Shown in pieces: positions 1-8,438 of a stretch of 64,000 nt of DNA. Source of the stretch: Acidimicrobiia bacterium. Its GTDB lineage: Bacteria > Actinomycetota > Acidimicrobiia > Spongiisociales > UBA11373. The notes beneath the pieces are model-generated. The model ran no database searches, was not told where the DNA came from, and saw only the letters and a program-made list of their open reading frames with translations. The first letter of the stretch is position 1; each line of letters opens with the position of its first letter. Both the position numbers and the translations under genes were made by a program. The DNA lies in the NCBI GenBank assembly GCA_040902765.1, contig JBBDWO010000019.1:1-64000 (forward strand). Reading direction: 5' to 3'.

Positions 1-46
1 GACGCGTCTGGCCTCCCCCTCCGTCATCGGCCTTCGGCCGCTGCCA

Positions 47-65
47 CCTCCCCCGAAGGGGGAGG
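47..65 (-). terminator. Hairpin just downstream of add
   Basis: A perfect 8-bp stem of C-rich and G-rich arms closes a 3-nt loop, 15 bases past the add stop codon. No T-run follows on the minus strand, so it is either a weak intrinsic terminator or an mRNA end stabiliser. A second small hairpin (CGGCC TTC GGCCG) lies just beyond at 29-41. Confidence 0.5.
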
Positions 66-79
66 GGACGAGCTCAGCT

Positions 80-1120
80 CTACGCGTACCCCGTCTCCAC
101 CCTTTCCCTGACCCGCTCCCGGGTCTCCTCGTCGCAGAACGCTGCCTCGACCGCGTTGACGGTGATGGCCCGTAGGTCGTCGCGGGCGAACCCCTGGTGC
201 TCCAAGGCGAGGGTGAACTCTCGAGTCATCGACGTGGCGCTCATCAGCCGGTTGTCGGTGTTGATCGTCGTGGTAAATCCGGCTCGGTAGAGCAGACCGA
301 TCGGGTGATCGGCGGCCGTCGGGTAGATCCCGGTGTCCAGGTTCGAGTAGGGGCACAGTTCGAGGGCGATGCCGCGGTCGCGGACCTCGGTCGCTACCGG
401 CCCCAGGTCGACGATCTCGCCGTCTTCAACCGTGGTGTCTTCGATGATGCGGGCGCCGTGCCCGATCCGCTCGGCGCCCTGTTCGAGCGCCGCTCTGATG
501 CTGTCGACGCCATCACCTTCTCCGGCGTGGATGGTGATGCGCAGGCCCTCAATGCGAGCGAGCTCGATGGCCTCGGCGTGGAGCGACGGGGGGTATCCCG
601 CCTCGGGCCCGGCCAGGTCGAAGCCGACCACGCCCTTTCCGGCAAAGGCGACGGCGGCTTCAGCAACTTCGACCGAGTCGTCTTGCTGTCGGAGCGCGTC
701 GACCAGGATGCGAACCGGCAGCCCGGTGTCGGCCTCGGCTCGGGAGAACCCGTCGATCGCTGCCGCCAGCACGTCGACTCGTGACATACCGCGTTCGAGG
801 TGGAGGCTGGGCGCAAATCTGATCTCGGCATACACCACCGCTTCGGCGGCCAGATCCTCCGCAGCTTCGTAGGCGACCCGCGCAACCGCCTCGGGTGTCT
901 GCATGACGCCGAAGGTGTGGGCGAAAGCATCCAGATACCGCTCCAGGGAGAACGAGCCGTCCTGATGGAACCAGCGGGCCAGAGATGCAGCGTCGTCGAA
1001 GGGGAGGCGGTCGTAACCAGCGTCGCTGGCGAGGTCGAGGACGGTCTGCGGCCGCAGACCGCCATCGAGGTGATCGTGCAGCAGGACCTTCGGCAGCGAT
1101 CGGACTTCTTCGGGTTTCAT
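80..1120 (-). CDS. add: Adenosine deaminase
   Basis: A 346-residue purine-salvage hydrolase that should convert (deoxy)adenosine to (deoxy)inosine in the cytoplasm. Zinc and catalytic motifs of the family are visible in order: HDH at residues 15-17, HAGE at 198-201, RIGHG at 218-222 and NTDN at 287-290. In many actinobacterial ADAs the last motif reads TDN rather than TDDP, as here. The ATG at 1120 is chosen because the conserved region starts about ten residues after it; an upstream in-frame ATG would add 50 low-complexity residues. The gene stands alone and ends at a hairpin. Adenosine deaminase is favoured over adenine deaminase from the HDHLDGG opening, but substrate was not tested. Confidence 0.9.
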   Translation of the reverse strand: MKPEEVRSLPKVLLHDHLDGGLRPQTVLDLASDAGYDRLPFDDAASLARWFHQDGSFSLERYLDAFAHTFGVMQTPEAVARVAYEAAEDLAAEAVVYAEIRFAPSLHLERGMSRVDVLAAAIDGFSRAEADTGLPVRILVDALRQQDDSVEVAEAAVAFAGKGVVGFDLAGPEAGYPPSLHAEAIELARIEGLRITIHAGEGDGVDSIRAALEQGAERIGHGARIIEDTTVEDGEIVDLGPVATEVRDRGIALELCPYSNLDTGIYPTAADHPIGLLYRAGFTTTINTDNRLMSATSMTREFTLALEHQGFARDDLRAITVNAVEAAFCDEETRERVRERVETGYA

Positions 1121-1130
1121 GCCCTCCAGG

Positions 1131-1613
1131 CTACCCAGCGGGTTCCGAGCTGAGCCACCAGCGCCGTTCGACGATCTCCTCGTCGTGCAGGGTCGTCGCC
1201 ATGACCTCGCCGGGCACGAATCCGAGGGCCTCGAGAAATCGCTCGCCGTCGATGTTGCCCAGCACCACATCCGCTCGGACCGGCCGTTCCGGCTCGGTGA
1301 CCCTGGCCACTTCGACGAGGGCGCGTCCGACGCCGTGTCGCCGGAACCGGGGCTCGGTGGTCACATCGCCGACGATGGTCGCTACCTCTGAACTGCCGGC
1401 GTCGACAAACCCGACGACCTGCTCCTCCCACTCGGCGACGCGCAGCCCACCGGCGAGGAGACGGCGCCTCAGGGCGGCAGGGGAGTAGGACGCTTCGAGG
1501 AATCGGCCGACCGTCTCCGGCTTGAGGAGCCCGGCGTAACTGTCCCAATAGGCGGCGTCGGCGACTCTCCGCACCGCAACCAGGTCGTCACGAGTGGCCG
1601 GACGGACTCGCAT
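1131..1613 (-). CDS. GNAT-family N-acetyltransferase
   Basis: A 160-residue protein with the GNAT fold signature. It opens with a typical MRVRPATRDD segment, the acetyl-CoA pyrophosphate loop is RFRRHGVGRALV in the centre, and the C-terminal EALGF motif is present. The substrate cannot be told from sequence. The ATG at 1613 is chosen because the GNAT domain begins immediately after it; a longer reading would run into the divergently transcribed neighbour's promoter. It sits 10 bp upstream of add on the same strand and may be co-transcribed with it. Confidence 0.8.
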   Translation of the reverse strand: MRVRPATRDDLVAVRRVADAAYWDSYAGLLKPETVGRFLEASYSPAALRRRLLAGGLRVAEWEEQVVGFVDAGSSEVATIVGDVTTEPRFRRHGVGRALVEVARVTEPERPVRADVVLGNIDGERFLEALGFVPGEVMATTLHDEEIVERRWWLSSEPAG

Positions 1614-1674
1614 GTCGCCGAACCTACTCCTCGGCCCGAGGTGCGTGCCGGCCCACGGCCGTAGACTCCCGGGT

Positions 1675-2352
1675 ATGGCATCCAAGGCACGGCGACGACT
1701 GTTGTTCACGTTCGCTGCGGTCATCGTGGTGGCCGCCGGCTACGCCGTACTGCGGCGATGGCTCGAAAAGGCGAACATCCGAGAGGCATCCCTCGACGAA
1801 GCACCCACCGTCACGATGGGGGAGCGCGAGGCAGCCTGGGCGGCCGCAGCCGCCATCCGGCTGGCCGAGCGCCGCCGCGTCGAAGTCGGCGAGGCCGGTG
1901 TCGGCGTGGCCGCGGCCGAGGCCCACGCCGACGACCTCGAGGGGCAACTCGACCGAGCGCGCCGTCTGCTCGCCGAACACACCGCGACGTCCAACGAGAA
2001 CCACCGGCTGCGCGGCGCCGTGCAGGCTTTGACCGATGCGCTGACGGCGATGCCGCGGGGTCCCGCGACCGATCCACCGGATCCCGGACTTGTCGACGCC
2101 CTCCAGGGCGAGATCGACGGGCTGCGTGATGAGCTCGCCGCCATGGAACTTCAGATCAAGGAGCTCTCCGAGGACCGTGACCGCATCGTCGAAGAAGCAG
2201 ACCGGCTCCGCACGGCGCTCGAGGCCGCGGGGGATACGACCGACCCGGATCGGTTGGGCCGACTTCGTACCGAACTCCTCCACGTCCGACGATCGCTGGA
2301 CATCGAGCGGCAACGCAATCTGAGACTGGGGCGTCGCCGACGAGACCTCTGA
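1675..2352 (+). CDS. Membrane-anchored coiled-coil protein
   Basis: A 225-residue protein I cannot assign to a named family. Residues 1-10 are basic and residues 9-25 form a single hydrophobic helix (LLFTFAAVIVVAAGYAV), consistent with an N-in membrane anchor. The remainder is rich in Ala, Glu, Arg and Leu with heptad-like spacing, pointing to a long cytoplasmic or periplasmic coiled coil. The ATG at 1675 is chosen because it directly precedes the anchor. It is divergent from the GNAT gene and ends exactly where the convergent doxX-like gene ends (adjacent bases). The role is unknown; a structural or scaffolding function is possible. Confidence 0.6.
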   Translation: MASKARRRLLFTFAAVIVVAAGYAVLRRWLEKANIREASLDEAPTVTMGEREAAWAAAAAIRLAERRRVEVGEAGVGVAAAEAHADDLEGQLDRARRLLAEHTATSNENHRLRGAVQALTDALTAMPRGPATDPPDPGLVDALQGEIDGLRDELAAMELQIKELSEDRDRIVEEADRLRTALEAAGDTTDPDRLGRLRTELLHVRRSLDIERQRNLRLGRRRRDL

Positions 2353-2853
2353 CTAGTCGCTGGCGGATGGCCGATAGGTGGCCAGGAGTTGGAGCACGCC
2401 CGCCATGATGCCGGCCAGGGCGATCGTCAGCCCCGCAGTGCCCGACAGCCGCTCGGTGAGGCCCAGCGCGTCATCGACGCTGTATCGGCCCGGACCGAGG
2501 TAGGCGACGACGCCGGCGATCACCGACAGAGTGAGCACGTACTCGTAACCCTCGTCGGGCCTGGCCGACACGAAGAACCCGGCGCTCCGATGCACCGTCC
2601 AGAACGCCACGAACATCATCGCGATGAGAACGGCCGCACCGATCGATGTGAGGAACCCGGCGAGGAACGAGATGCCGATGCCGATCTCGGCGAAAGCCAT
2701 GAGGAACCACTGCATCGTCGAGTAGCGGAGTCCGATCGAGGCCGTCCACCGGATCGTCTTGTCCCGGTTGATCACGTGCTTGACCCCGTGGGCCAGGAAC
2801 ACGCCTCCCAGAAGGAACCGCAGGACAAGCATCACGAGGTCGTATTCGGGCAT
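2353..2853 (-). CDS. DoxX-family membrane protein
   Basis: A 166-residue integral membrane protein with about four hydrophobic segments. The first, LVMLVLRFLLGGVFLAHGVKH, is the typical DoxX opening with a glycine-rich helix and a downstream His. DoxX proteins are associated with redox stress and quinone-linked functions in other bacteria, but the exact reaction is not settled. The ATG at 2853 is preceded by a strong GGGAGGAGAGGG ribosome-binding stretch, which decides the start against an upstream ATG. The gene is followed, base to base, by the convergent coiled-coil gene. Confidence 0.8.
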   Translation of the reverse strand: MPEYDLVMLVLRFLLGGVFLAHGVKHVINRDKTIRWTASIGLRYSTMQWFLMAFAEIGIGISFLAGFLTSIGAAVLIAMMFVAFWTVHRSAGFFVSARPDEGYEYVLTLSVIAGVVAYLGPGRYSVDDALGLTERLSGTAGLTIALAGIMAGVLQLLATYRPSASD

Positions 2854-2934
2854 CCCTCTCCTCCCTGCGGTCACGCAATTGTCGCAGACCGCTGCGCTTG
2901 CCCAACCGTGGCTCACGGCCTGAGCAGATCGTCA

Positions 2935-4341
2935 TCAACCTTGGGAGGCGGCCGCCAGGAGGGCCTCGATTGCCCGATCGACGTCTGATTCGTCCGTTGC
3001 CCAGTCGGACACCGAGATGCGCATGAGACGGTTCCCGGCCCATGTCGTGGGACTGAAGTAGGCAACACCGCTCTCGCTCACGCGAGCCATGATGCGTTCC
3101 GCCAGCGCGTCACCATCGCCGTCGGGGTGCAGCCATCGCACGAGGACCTGGTTGAACACCACCTCGTTGACGATCTCGGCGGAACCCGACGCCGACAGCG
3201 CGGTGGCAAATCTTTGCGCCAGTGTGTGTGACCGGGTAACGAGATCACGCACCCCTACGACACCCAGGGAACGCAGGACGGCGTAGACACCGAGACCGCG
3301 AGCACGGCGCGAATGCTCCGGGTTCCAGTCCAGCTGGTCACGCACCTCGCCGGTTCCCTGAACCAGATACGCCCCGCGTGTGGTCATGGAGGCGTGATGG
3401 GCGTCGGGATGACGGCAGATCGCAATGCCCGAGTCGTACGCCACGTTGAGCAGCTTGTGGGCATCGGTTGACCACGAGTCCATGAGGTCGATGCCATCGG
3501 TGAGACGATCATCGACCGTAGCTGCCCACAAGCCAACGGCGCCGTCGACGTGCACCCAGGTTGGGTTCCCACGAAGCCGGTGCTCGTCGACTGCTGCCGC
3601 CACGTCCCGGAACCGATCGAACGAGCCGGTGTTTACGTTGCCGGCCTCGACGCACACGATCGTCGGACCGTTGGCTGCTTCGAGTGCCGCGCGCAGCGCG
3701 GGAATGCTCATGCGGGCCTCATCGTCAGACGCCACTTCGACCATTTGGCCGGCGCCGAGGCCGAGAAACCGGAGAGCGCGTGGGACGGTGCCGTGACGTT
3801 CTGTTTTGCCGATGACCTGAACCAGGGGAGCGCCTTGCAGACCGTCACGTTCCACATCCCATCCAGATCCCTTGAGAACATGGTTGCGTGCAGCCGCCAG
3901 GCAGGTAAACGTCGCCATCTGACCACCCGTCACGAACCCGACCGAGGCCCGGGCAGGCAGTCCCAAGAGGTCCACGACCCAACGAGCCGCCGTCTCTTCG
4001 ACCACGGCCGCACCGGGAGCCACGGCGTGCAGACCGGCATTCTGGTCCCACAGAGCCGTGAGGACTTCAGCGCCGAACGCTGCCGGGTGCAAGCCGCCGA
4101 TCACGAAGCCGAAGTAGCGGCCGGAGGCGTGGGCAGTGACGAATGGGTCGAGGTCTGCAGCCAAGGCGGTGATCATCGCTGCTGGGTCCTCACCATCCAT
4201 GGGCATGGCCCCGCCGACGAGGGCCCGAATGGGATCGGCTGCCACCGAAGGCTGGACCGGACGCGTGGGCAGCGATTCGAGGTAGGCGACCGACGCCTTG
4301 GCCAGCGTGTCCACGAGCGACTTCCAGTCGTACTCGCGCAT
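2935..4341 (-). CDS. PLP-dependent group II decarboxylase
   Basis: A 468-residue type-I-fold pyridoxal-phosphate enzyme of the aromatic-amino-acid / glutamate decarboxylase family. The internal-aldimine lysine lies in STDAHKLLNVAYDSG, where most relatives have DPHK. Family landmarks include ASGRYFGFVIGG, the phosphate-binding FVTGGQMA, the VHVDGA strand and the C-terminal RISVS motif. The substrate is unknown: aromatic amino acids, glutamate or a cofactor precursor are all possible. The ATG at 4341 follows a GGGAGTG ribosome-binding site. It is divergent from the DinB gene, with 74 bp holding both promoters, and nothing next to it suggests a pathway. Confidence 0.82.
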   Translation of the reverse strand: MREYDWKSLVDTLAKASVAYLESLPTRPVQPSVAADPIRALVGGAMPMDGEDPAAMITALAADLDPFVTAHASGRYFGFVIGGLHPAAFGAEVLTALWDQNAGLHAVAPGAAVVEETAARWVVDLLGLPARASVGFVTGGQMATFTCLAAARNHVLKGSGWDVERDGLQGAPLVQVIGKTERHGTVPRALRFLGLGAGQMVEVASDDEARMSIPALRAALEAANGPTIVCVEAGNVNTGSFDRFRDVAAAVDEHRLRGNPTWVHVDGAVGLWAATVDDRLTDGIDLMDSWSTDAHKLLNVAYDSGIAICRHPDAHHASMTTRGAYLVQGTGEVRDQLDWNPEHSRRARGLGVYAVLRSLGVVGVRDLVTRSHTLAQRFATALSASGSAEIVNEVVFNQVLVRWLHPDGDGDALAERIMARVSESGVAYFSPTTWAGNRLMRISVSDWATDESDVDRAIEALLAAASQG

Positions 4342-4415
4342 CGACACTCCCTTCGCACTCAGATCGATCCTCGCCACCAACGCTAGCGATGGGGGAGTAC
4401 CCCTATCCTGAGTGC

Positions 4416-4904
4416 ATGTCACATCTCATCACTGACTTCTACCGCCAGAACGAATGGGCGAACCTCGCCATCATCGACCACTGCCGTCCGCTGACCGACG
4501 AGCAACTCGACGACGCCTCGGTCACCGGTGTCTACGGATCCATCCGCTCGACGCTGCTGCACATCGTCGGAGCCGAGGTCGCCTACGCCGCCCGACTCGG
4601 CGACACCGACCTGGAGAGGCACGGCGCGGACGACCCGTGGCCGGGATTCGATCGGGTCGCCGAGTACGCGAGGCTGGCGGCGGCCTCGTTGACGGCACAC
4701 GCCGAGTCCCTTCCGGCCGAGCCGATTCTGTCGCGGGACGGTAAGGATGAGATCGACCGCGAGGTCGTCCTCGTCCAGATGTACCACCACAGCACGCATC
4801 ACCGCGCGGAGATCTGCACGGTGCTCACCCAGATCGGGGTCGAACCCCTCGACCTCAGCGCCTGGAGTTGGGGACCGGCCGACGGTCGAATCCGGCCGGT
4901 CTGA
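4416..4904 (+). CDS. DinB-family putative metal-dependent protein
   Basis: A 162-residue four-helix-bundle protein of the DinB / YfiT-like superfamily. Three candidate metal-binding histidine sites are visible: LLHIVGAE in helix 2, and the two histidines in HHSTHHRAE in helix 4. Members are often thiol transferases or metal-dependent hydrolases, or have no known function, so no reaction is assigned. The ATG at 4416 begins the first amphipathic helix. The gene is single, divergent from the decarboxylase and convergent with a lipoprotein gene 22 bp downstream. Confidence 0.75.
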   Translation: MSHLITDFYRQNEWANLAIIDHCRPLTDEQLDDASVTGVYGSIRSTLLHIVGAEVAYAARLGDTDLERHGADDPWPGFDRVAEYARLAAASLTAHAESLPAEPILSRDGKDEIDREVVLVQMYHHSTHHRAEICTVLTQIGVEPLDLSAWSWGPADGRIRPV

Positions 4905-4926
4905 GTCGAACCTGAGCCAACTCACG

Positions 4927-5577
4927 TCAGGGCTGGAACATCTCCACGACGCCCGTCGCCTGACCACCGTTGACGTACAGCCACACACCACAGAACTCAC
5001 CGGGGCAGGGCAGATAGGACGCAGCCGTCGGCCATGACGACACGGCGATCGGCTGCGGGAAGAAACCGGCGTCGCTCAGAGTGGCGTCGATGTAGAACAC
5101 CTGGGCGAGCGGGGAGATCGGCACCGGGAAGGTCATCGGGTTCTGGTTCCGGATGTAGTTGTCGAAGACTTCGGTACCGTCGGCCGTCGCCTCGGCCTCG
5201 GCGGCGGCGCCGGTAAAGTAGCAGGCCAGGTCGAAGGTGATCACCCCGCCCCCGACCGCCTCGGCATATCCGAACCACAGGCCGTCCGGGAGCAGGCCGC
5301 CCTCCACGACGCACCCGGAACCGTGGGGATCACCCGACGCGCCGAACACGGCGGGGAACTCCCACGGGATGGGAACCACATAGAGGGGGGCGGTTGTCGT
5401 GGTCACGCCGGCCGTCGTCGTCGTGGCCTCAGCGGCCGTGGTCGTCGTGTCTTCTGGCACCGTGGTGGTCGCCTCGCTCGTCGTCGATGCAACCGTGGTC
5501 GAGGTGCCAGTGGTCCCTGTACCTCCACAGGCAGCCAGAACGAGGCTGAGAACAAGAGACAGACGCAGCGGGATCAT
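4927..5577 (-). CDS. Secreted lipoprotein with Thr-rich linker
   Basis: A 216-residue lipoprotein. Residues 1-17 form a signal peptide ending in the lipobox LAAC, so Cys17 should be lipidated and the protein anchored outside the membrane. Residues 18-64 are a Thr/Ser/Ala-rich disordered linker common in actinobacterial surface proteins. The globular part (65-216) has four cysteines (SGCV, LACY, LPCPGEFCG) likely to form disulfides, and I do not recognise it. The start is supported by an AAGGAG site six bases upstream of the ATG. No neighbour suggests a role. Confidence 0.75.
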   Translation of the reverse strand: MIPLRLSLVLSLVLAACGGTGTTGTSTTVASTTSEATTTVPEDTTTTAAEATTTTAGVTTTTAPLYVVPIPWEFPAVFGASGDPHGSGCVVEGGLLPDGLWFGYAEAVGGGVITFDLACYFTGAAAEAEATADGTEVFDNYIRNQNPMTFPVPISPLAQVFYIDATLSDAGFFPQPIAVSSWPTAASYLPCPGEFCGVWLYVNGGQATGVVEMFQP

Positions 5578-5706
5578 CTTGATCTCCTTCGGGACTTCGG
5601 GTTCTCCTGAGAGCCTACCGAACAGACCCCAAGGGGAGAGGACCCGGAGTGGTTCGGTTCTCGAAGTTTCGAAGCAATGTTACATAACGTGGATTATGGG
5701 ACATGG

Positions 5707-6327
5707 CTACGACGCCTGCACCGACCTCCAGGCACGCCGGCGCTCCTCACTCGTAGCTCGCGCCTGACACCCGTCCAGGTGGTCGTTGACGAGCCCCACG
5801 GCCTGCATGAGGGCATACATCGTCGTCGGGCCGACGAACGACCAGCCGCGGCCCTTCAGATCCTTGCTGAGCTCCTTCGACGCCTCGGTGATCGCCGGGA
5901 TGTCCTCCAGCGAGGTCGGTGCCGGGCGGGCAAAGTCGGCGTACCGCGCCAGGAAGCCGGCGACCGACCCGAATTCAGCACTGAGTTCGAGCGCGCGCGC
6001 CGCGTTACCGATGGCGGCACGGATCTTGGCTTCGTTGCGGATGATGCGGGCATCGCCGAGGAGTCGACGGACCTCCCGGTCGCCGAAGCGACTCACCGTG
6101 TCGGGGTCGAAGCCGGCGAAGACCTCACGGAAGGCGTCGCGCTTGCGCAGGGTCGTGATCCATGACAGGCCGGCTTGGAAGCCCTCGAGAGCGACCCGCT
6201 CGTAGAGGCCGGCGTCGCTCAGGACGGGGTAACCCCACTCGCGGTCGTGATAGTCGACATAGAGAGGGTCAGAACCGGGCCACGGGCACCGCGGGACCCC
6301 GTCGTCGCCGACCGTGAGGTCACTCAC
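5707..6327 (-). CDS. tag: DNA-3-methyladenine glycosylase I
   Basis: A 206-residue base-excision repair enzyme that removes N3-methyladenine from alkylated DNA. It has the Tag zinc-site residues: Cys14 in RCPWP, His27 in YHDREWG, and His183 and Cys187 in HLDGC. The substrate-binding segment FQAGLSWITTLRKRDAFREVFAGFD is also typical. The GTG at 6327 is chosen because it overlaps the msrB stop by 8 bases and lies ten residues before the conserved RCPW. Tag and MsrB probably share an mRNA, grouping alkylation and oxidation repair. Confidence 0.92.
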   Translation of the reverse strand: MSDLTVGDDGVPRCPWPGSDPLYVDYHDREWGYPVLSDAGLYERVALEGFQAGLSWITTLRKRDAFREVFAGFDPDTVSRFGDREVRRLLGDARIIRNEAKIRAAIGNAARALELSAEFGSVAGFLARYADFARPAPTSLEDIPAITEASKELSKDLKGRGWSFVGPTTMYALMQAVGLVNDHLDGCQARATSEERRRAWRSVQAS

Positions 6328-6718
6328 CGGTCGGATCGAAGTCCAGCGCTCCCGAGTTGATGCAGTACCGCAGCCCGTCGGAGCCGGGTCCGTCCTCGAA
6401 CACGTGGCCGAGATGACCGCCGCAGGTGGCACACAGCACCTCTGTCCGCACACGGCCGTAGCCGGTGTCGGGCTTGGTGGTCACCGCCGCGACGTCGGCG
6501 GGAGCGACGAACGAGGGCCAGCCGGTACCGCTGTCGTACTTGTCGGCGGACCGGAACAGCTCGGTGCCGCAGCCGGCGCACTTGTACGAACCCGGGTCCT
6601 TGGTGTCCCAGTAAGCACCGGTGAACGCCGGTTCGGTAGCGCTGCATCGCAGGATGTCGTACTGCTCGGGGCTGAGGCGCTCTGCCCAGTCGGTGTCGGT
6701 GGCGGGAACATCGGGCAT
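6320..6718 (-). CDS. msrB: Peptide methionine-(R)-S-oxide reductase
   Basis: A 132-residue MsrB that reduces methionine-R-sulfoxide in proteins. Two zinc CxxC pairs are present (KCAGCG and CATCGGHLGH). The catalytic cysteine is in RYCINSGALDF, where relatives usually read RYCINSASL. Three adjacent start codons exist (GTG 6724, ATG 6721, ATG 6718); the last has the best spacing (5 nt) from a GGAG. The GGAG overlaps the GTG, so 6718 is preferred. It is the first gene of a two-gene unit with tag. Confidence 0.92.
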   Translation of the reverse strand: MPDVPATDTDWAERLSPEQYDILRCSATEPAFTGAYWDTKDPGSYKCAGCGTELFRSADKYDSGTGWPSFVAPADVAAVTTKPDTGYGRVRTEVLCATCGGHLGHVFEDGPGSDGLRYCINSGALDFDPTGE

Positions 6719-6768
6719 CATCACTCCGTTGTCGTTGGAGACAAGGGTATCGCAGGATCGGAGGAGTC

Positions 6769-7323
6769 ATGGCCAGGATCGCCATCATCGGAGACGGACC
6801 GGGAGGCTTGAGCGCGGCGCTCTTCCTCGCCAAGAACGGGCACGAGGCACTCGTCTACGGTGACGACAAGACGGCGGTGCACTACGCCCAGCTCCACAAC
6901 TACCTGGGACTCCCCGACACAGCGGGTACCGAGTTCATCGACATCGCGCGCGCTCACACCAGATCCCACGGGGCGCGCTTTCTCGACGAGCGGGCCCGCG
7001 ACGTAGTCCCCTCCCCCACCGGATTCTCCGTCGTCTCCGAGTCGGATAGGACGCAGGACGTGGACTACGTCGTCCTCGACGAGGGCAAGAACCCGGTCAT
7101 CGCCGGCGCCCTCGGCCTCGAGGTGGATGACTCCGGCGCGGTGCCGGTAGACAGCGAACAGCGGACCGGTCTCCCCCGCGTCTACGCAGTCGGCCGCATG
7201 ACCCGGCCCAAACGGAGCCAGGTGGTCATCTCCGCCGGTGCCGGCGCCGTTGCAGCTCTCGACATCCTCGCCGCCGAAGCCGGCGAGGACCTCCAGGACT
7301 GGGACTCTCCCCCGAAGGACTGA
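6769..7323 (+). CDS. Minimal FAD-dependent oxidoreductase, thioredoxin-reductase-like
   Basis: A 184-residue protein with an N-terminal dinucleotide-binding motif (IIGDGPGGLSAALFLAKNG) and a C-terminal FAD segment (YAVGRMTRPKRSQVVISAGAGAVAA) as in thioredoxin reductases. Those enzymes have about 310 residues. Here the central NADPH-binding domain and the redox CxxC pair are missing: the sequence passes almost directly from the first FAD half to the second. It may be an FAD-binding module using another electron donor, or a sensor. GGAGGAG lies just upstream of the ATG. It is divergent from msrB with about 45 bp between. Confidence 0.7.
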   Translation: MARIAIIGDGPGGLSAALFLAKNGHEALVYGDDKTAVHYAQLHNYLGLPDTAGTEFIDIARAHTRSHGARFLDERARDVVPSPTGFSVVSESDRTQDVDYVVLDEGKNPVIAGALGLEVDDSGAVPVDSEQRTGLPRVYAVGRMTRPKRSQVVISAGAGAVAALDILAAEAGEDLQDWDSPPKD

Positions 7324-7378
7324 CCGACCTCACCCCCCTGGCGGCACCGGAGGTTCATACGGTGCGGTTCGATGTCGC

Positions 7379-8386
7379 TCAGTACATGGTCGTTCGGGTC
7401 AGGTGATGCGGCCAGTGGGTCGTGTGGTACACGCTCCACAGCCGAAAGTCCACATGCGGGATGATCACGGCCCGGTCGGCGGGGCGCCGACGATTGATCG
7501 CATCGGTCAGCAGGGCGGTGCCGTAGATGGTGTGGAGGCGGATCTCGATCTCGTCGTTCGAGTCGCGCTCGATGATCTCGCCGGTACCGATTCGACGGTC
7601 GAGATCCTCGGAGTACTCGAGGATGCCCATCACCCGGAGCGCCACCGGCACGATGTAGTCGGCGAACGCCGTCAGCCGGTCCAACCCGCGGATATCGAGG
7701 CCGCGTTCGGGGCCGATGGTGAGATGCAGGGACCAGAGGGCCAGTTGAGCGAGCTTGTGGAACAAGATCGTGCGCTCCTTGTACGCGCTGCGATCATCGA
7801 AGCGCGGGAACTCGACGATCAGCCGCTCCAGCAGACCGTCGCCGTCGGCGTAGACGGCAGGTGCGCACGACGGGATGAACCGGTGGAAACGCCCGCCGTA
7901 GCGCTCCTCGAGTATGGCCCCGACGGCGTTCAAGACGGAGGCACGCTCGTCGAGCATCGGCATGGTCACCGTGCCTTGGAAGATCCGATCCAGGTCATCG
8001 GCGGCGACGGTGGCGAGGTAGCCACCTTCGAGCACTGGCGTGCCAGCTCGCCAGGCGCGGTGGAGACAAGCATGCATCGCCTCGCTGTCGGACCAGGTGC
8101 CGCCCTCGTAATCGACCTCGAACCGTCGACCGCTGGCGAAATCGGTGAAAGCGAAATCGAGCACCGATCTCAGCATGACCGCATCGATCTGATCCGCGAC
8201 GGTGTCGCCCCACGAGAAGGACCCGCTCGGCCCGCTCCCGGGTGGTGCGAAGGGCTCGTACGCCATCCAGTCGGCCACCCACTCGACCCTCTCCAGATTG
8301 GTGCGCACGTTGTCCGTGAGATCCACGACCGGCACCACCGACTCGAGCACGGGCATGTCCCATGCCCTGATCCTCTCCGTGGGCAC
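7379..8386 (-). CDS. Queuosine-salvage family protein (DUF2419 / Qng1-like)
   Basis: A 335-residue protein matching the queuosine salvage family, whose characterised members (eukaryotic Qng1/DUF2419) hydrolyse queuosine 5'-phosphate to free queuine. Family-like stretches are AYKERTILFHKLAQLALWSLH, LTAFADYIVPVALRVMGILEYS, EIEIRLHTIYGTALL and the C-terminal HHLTRTTMY. The start is the GTG at 8386, which has AGGGGAGG five bases upstream; longer readings overlap the divergent ribokinase gene. It stands alone, and no queuosine-synthesis genes are in the window, consistent with salvage. The assignment rests on remembered family motifs. Confidence 0.75.
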   Translation of the reverse strand: MPTERIRAWDMPVLESVVPVVDLTDNVRTNLERVEWVADWMAYEPFAPPGSGPSGSFSWGDTVADQIDAVMLRSVLDFAFTDFASGRRFEVDYEGGTWSDSEAMHACLHRAWRAGTPVLEGGYLATVAADDLDRIFQGTVTMPMLDERASVLNAVGAILEERYGGRFHRFIPSCAPAVYADGDGLLERLIVEFPRFDDRSAYKERTILFHKLAQLALWSLHLTIGPERGLDIRGLDRLTAFADYIVPVALRVMGILEYSEDLDRRIGTGEIIERDSNDEIEIRLHTIYGTALLTDAINRRRPADRAVIIPHVDFRLWSVYHTTHWPHHLTRTTMY

Positions 8387-8438
8387 CCGATCCTCCCCTC
8401 TCGGCTGGCGGACAGCGGCCGCTAGGGTCCCACACATC

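Noticed and set aside
1-46. Gene at the left edge of the window
   Set aside because: Only short hairpins and no convincing coding sequence are visible in these bases.
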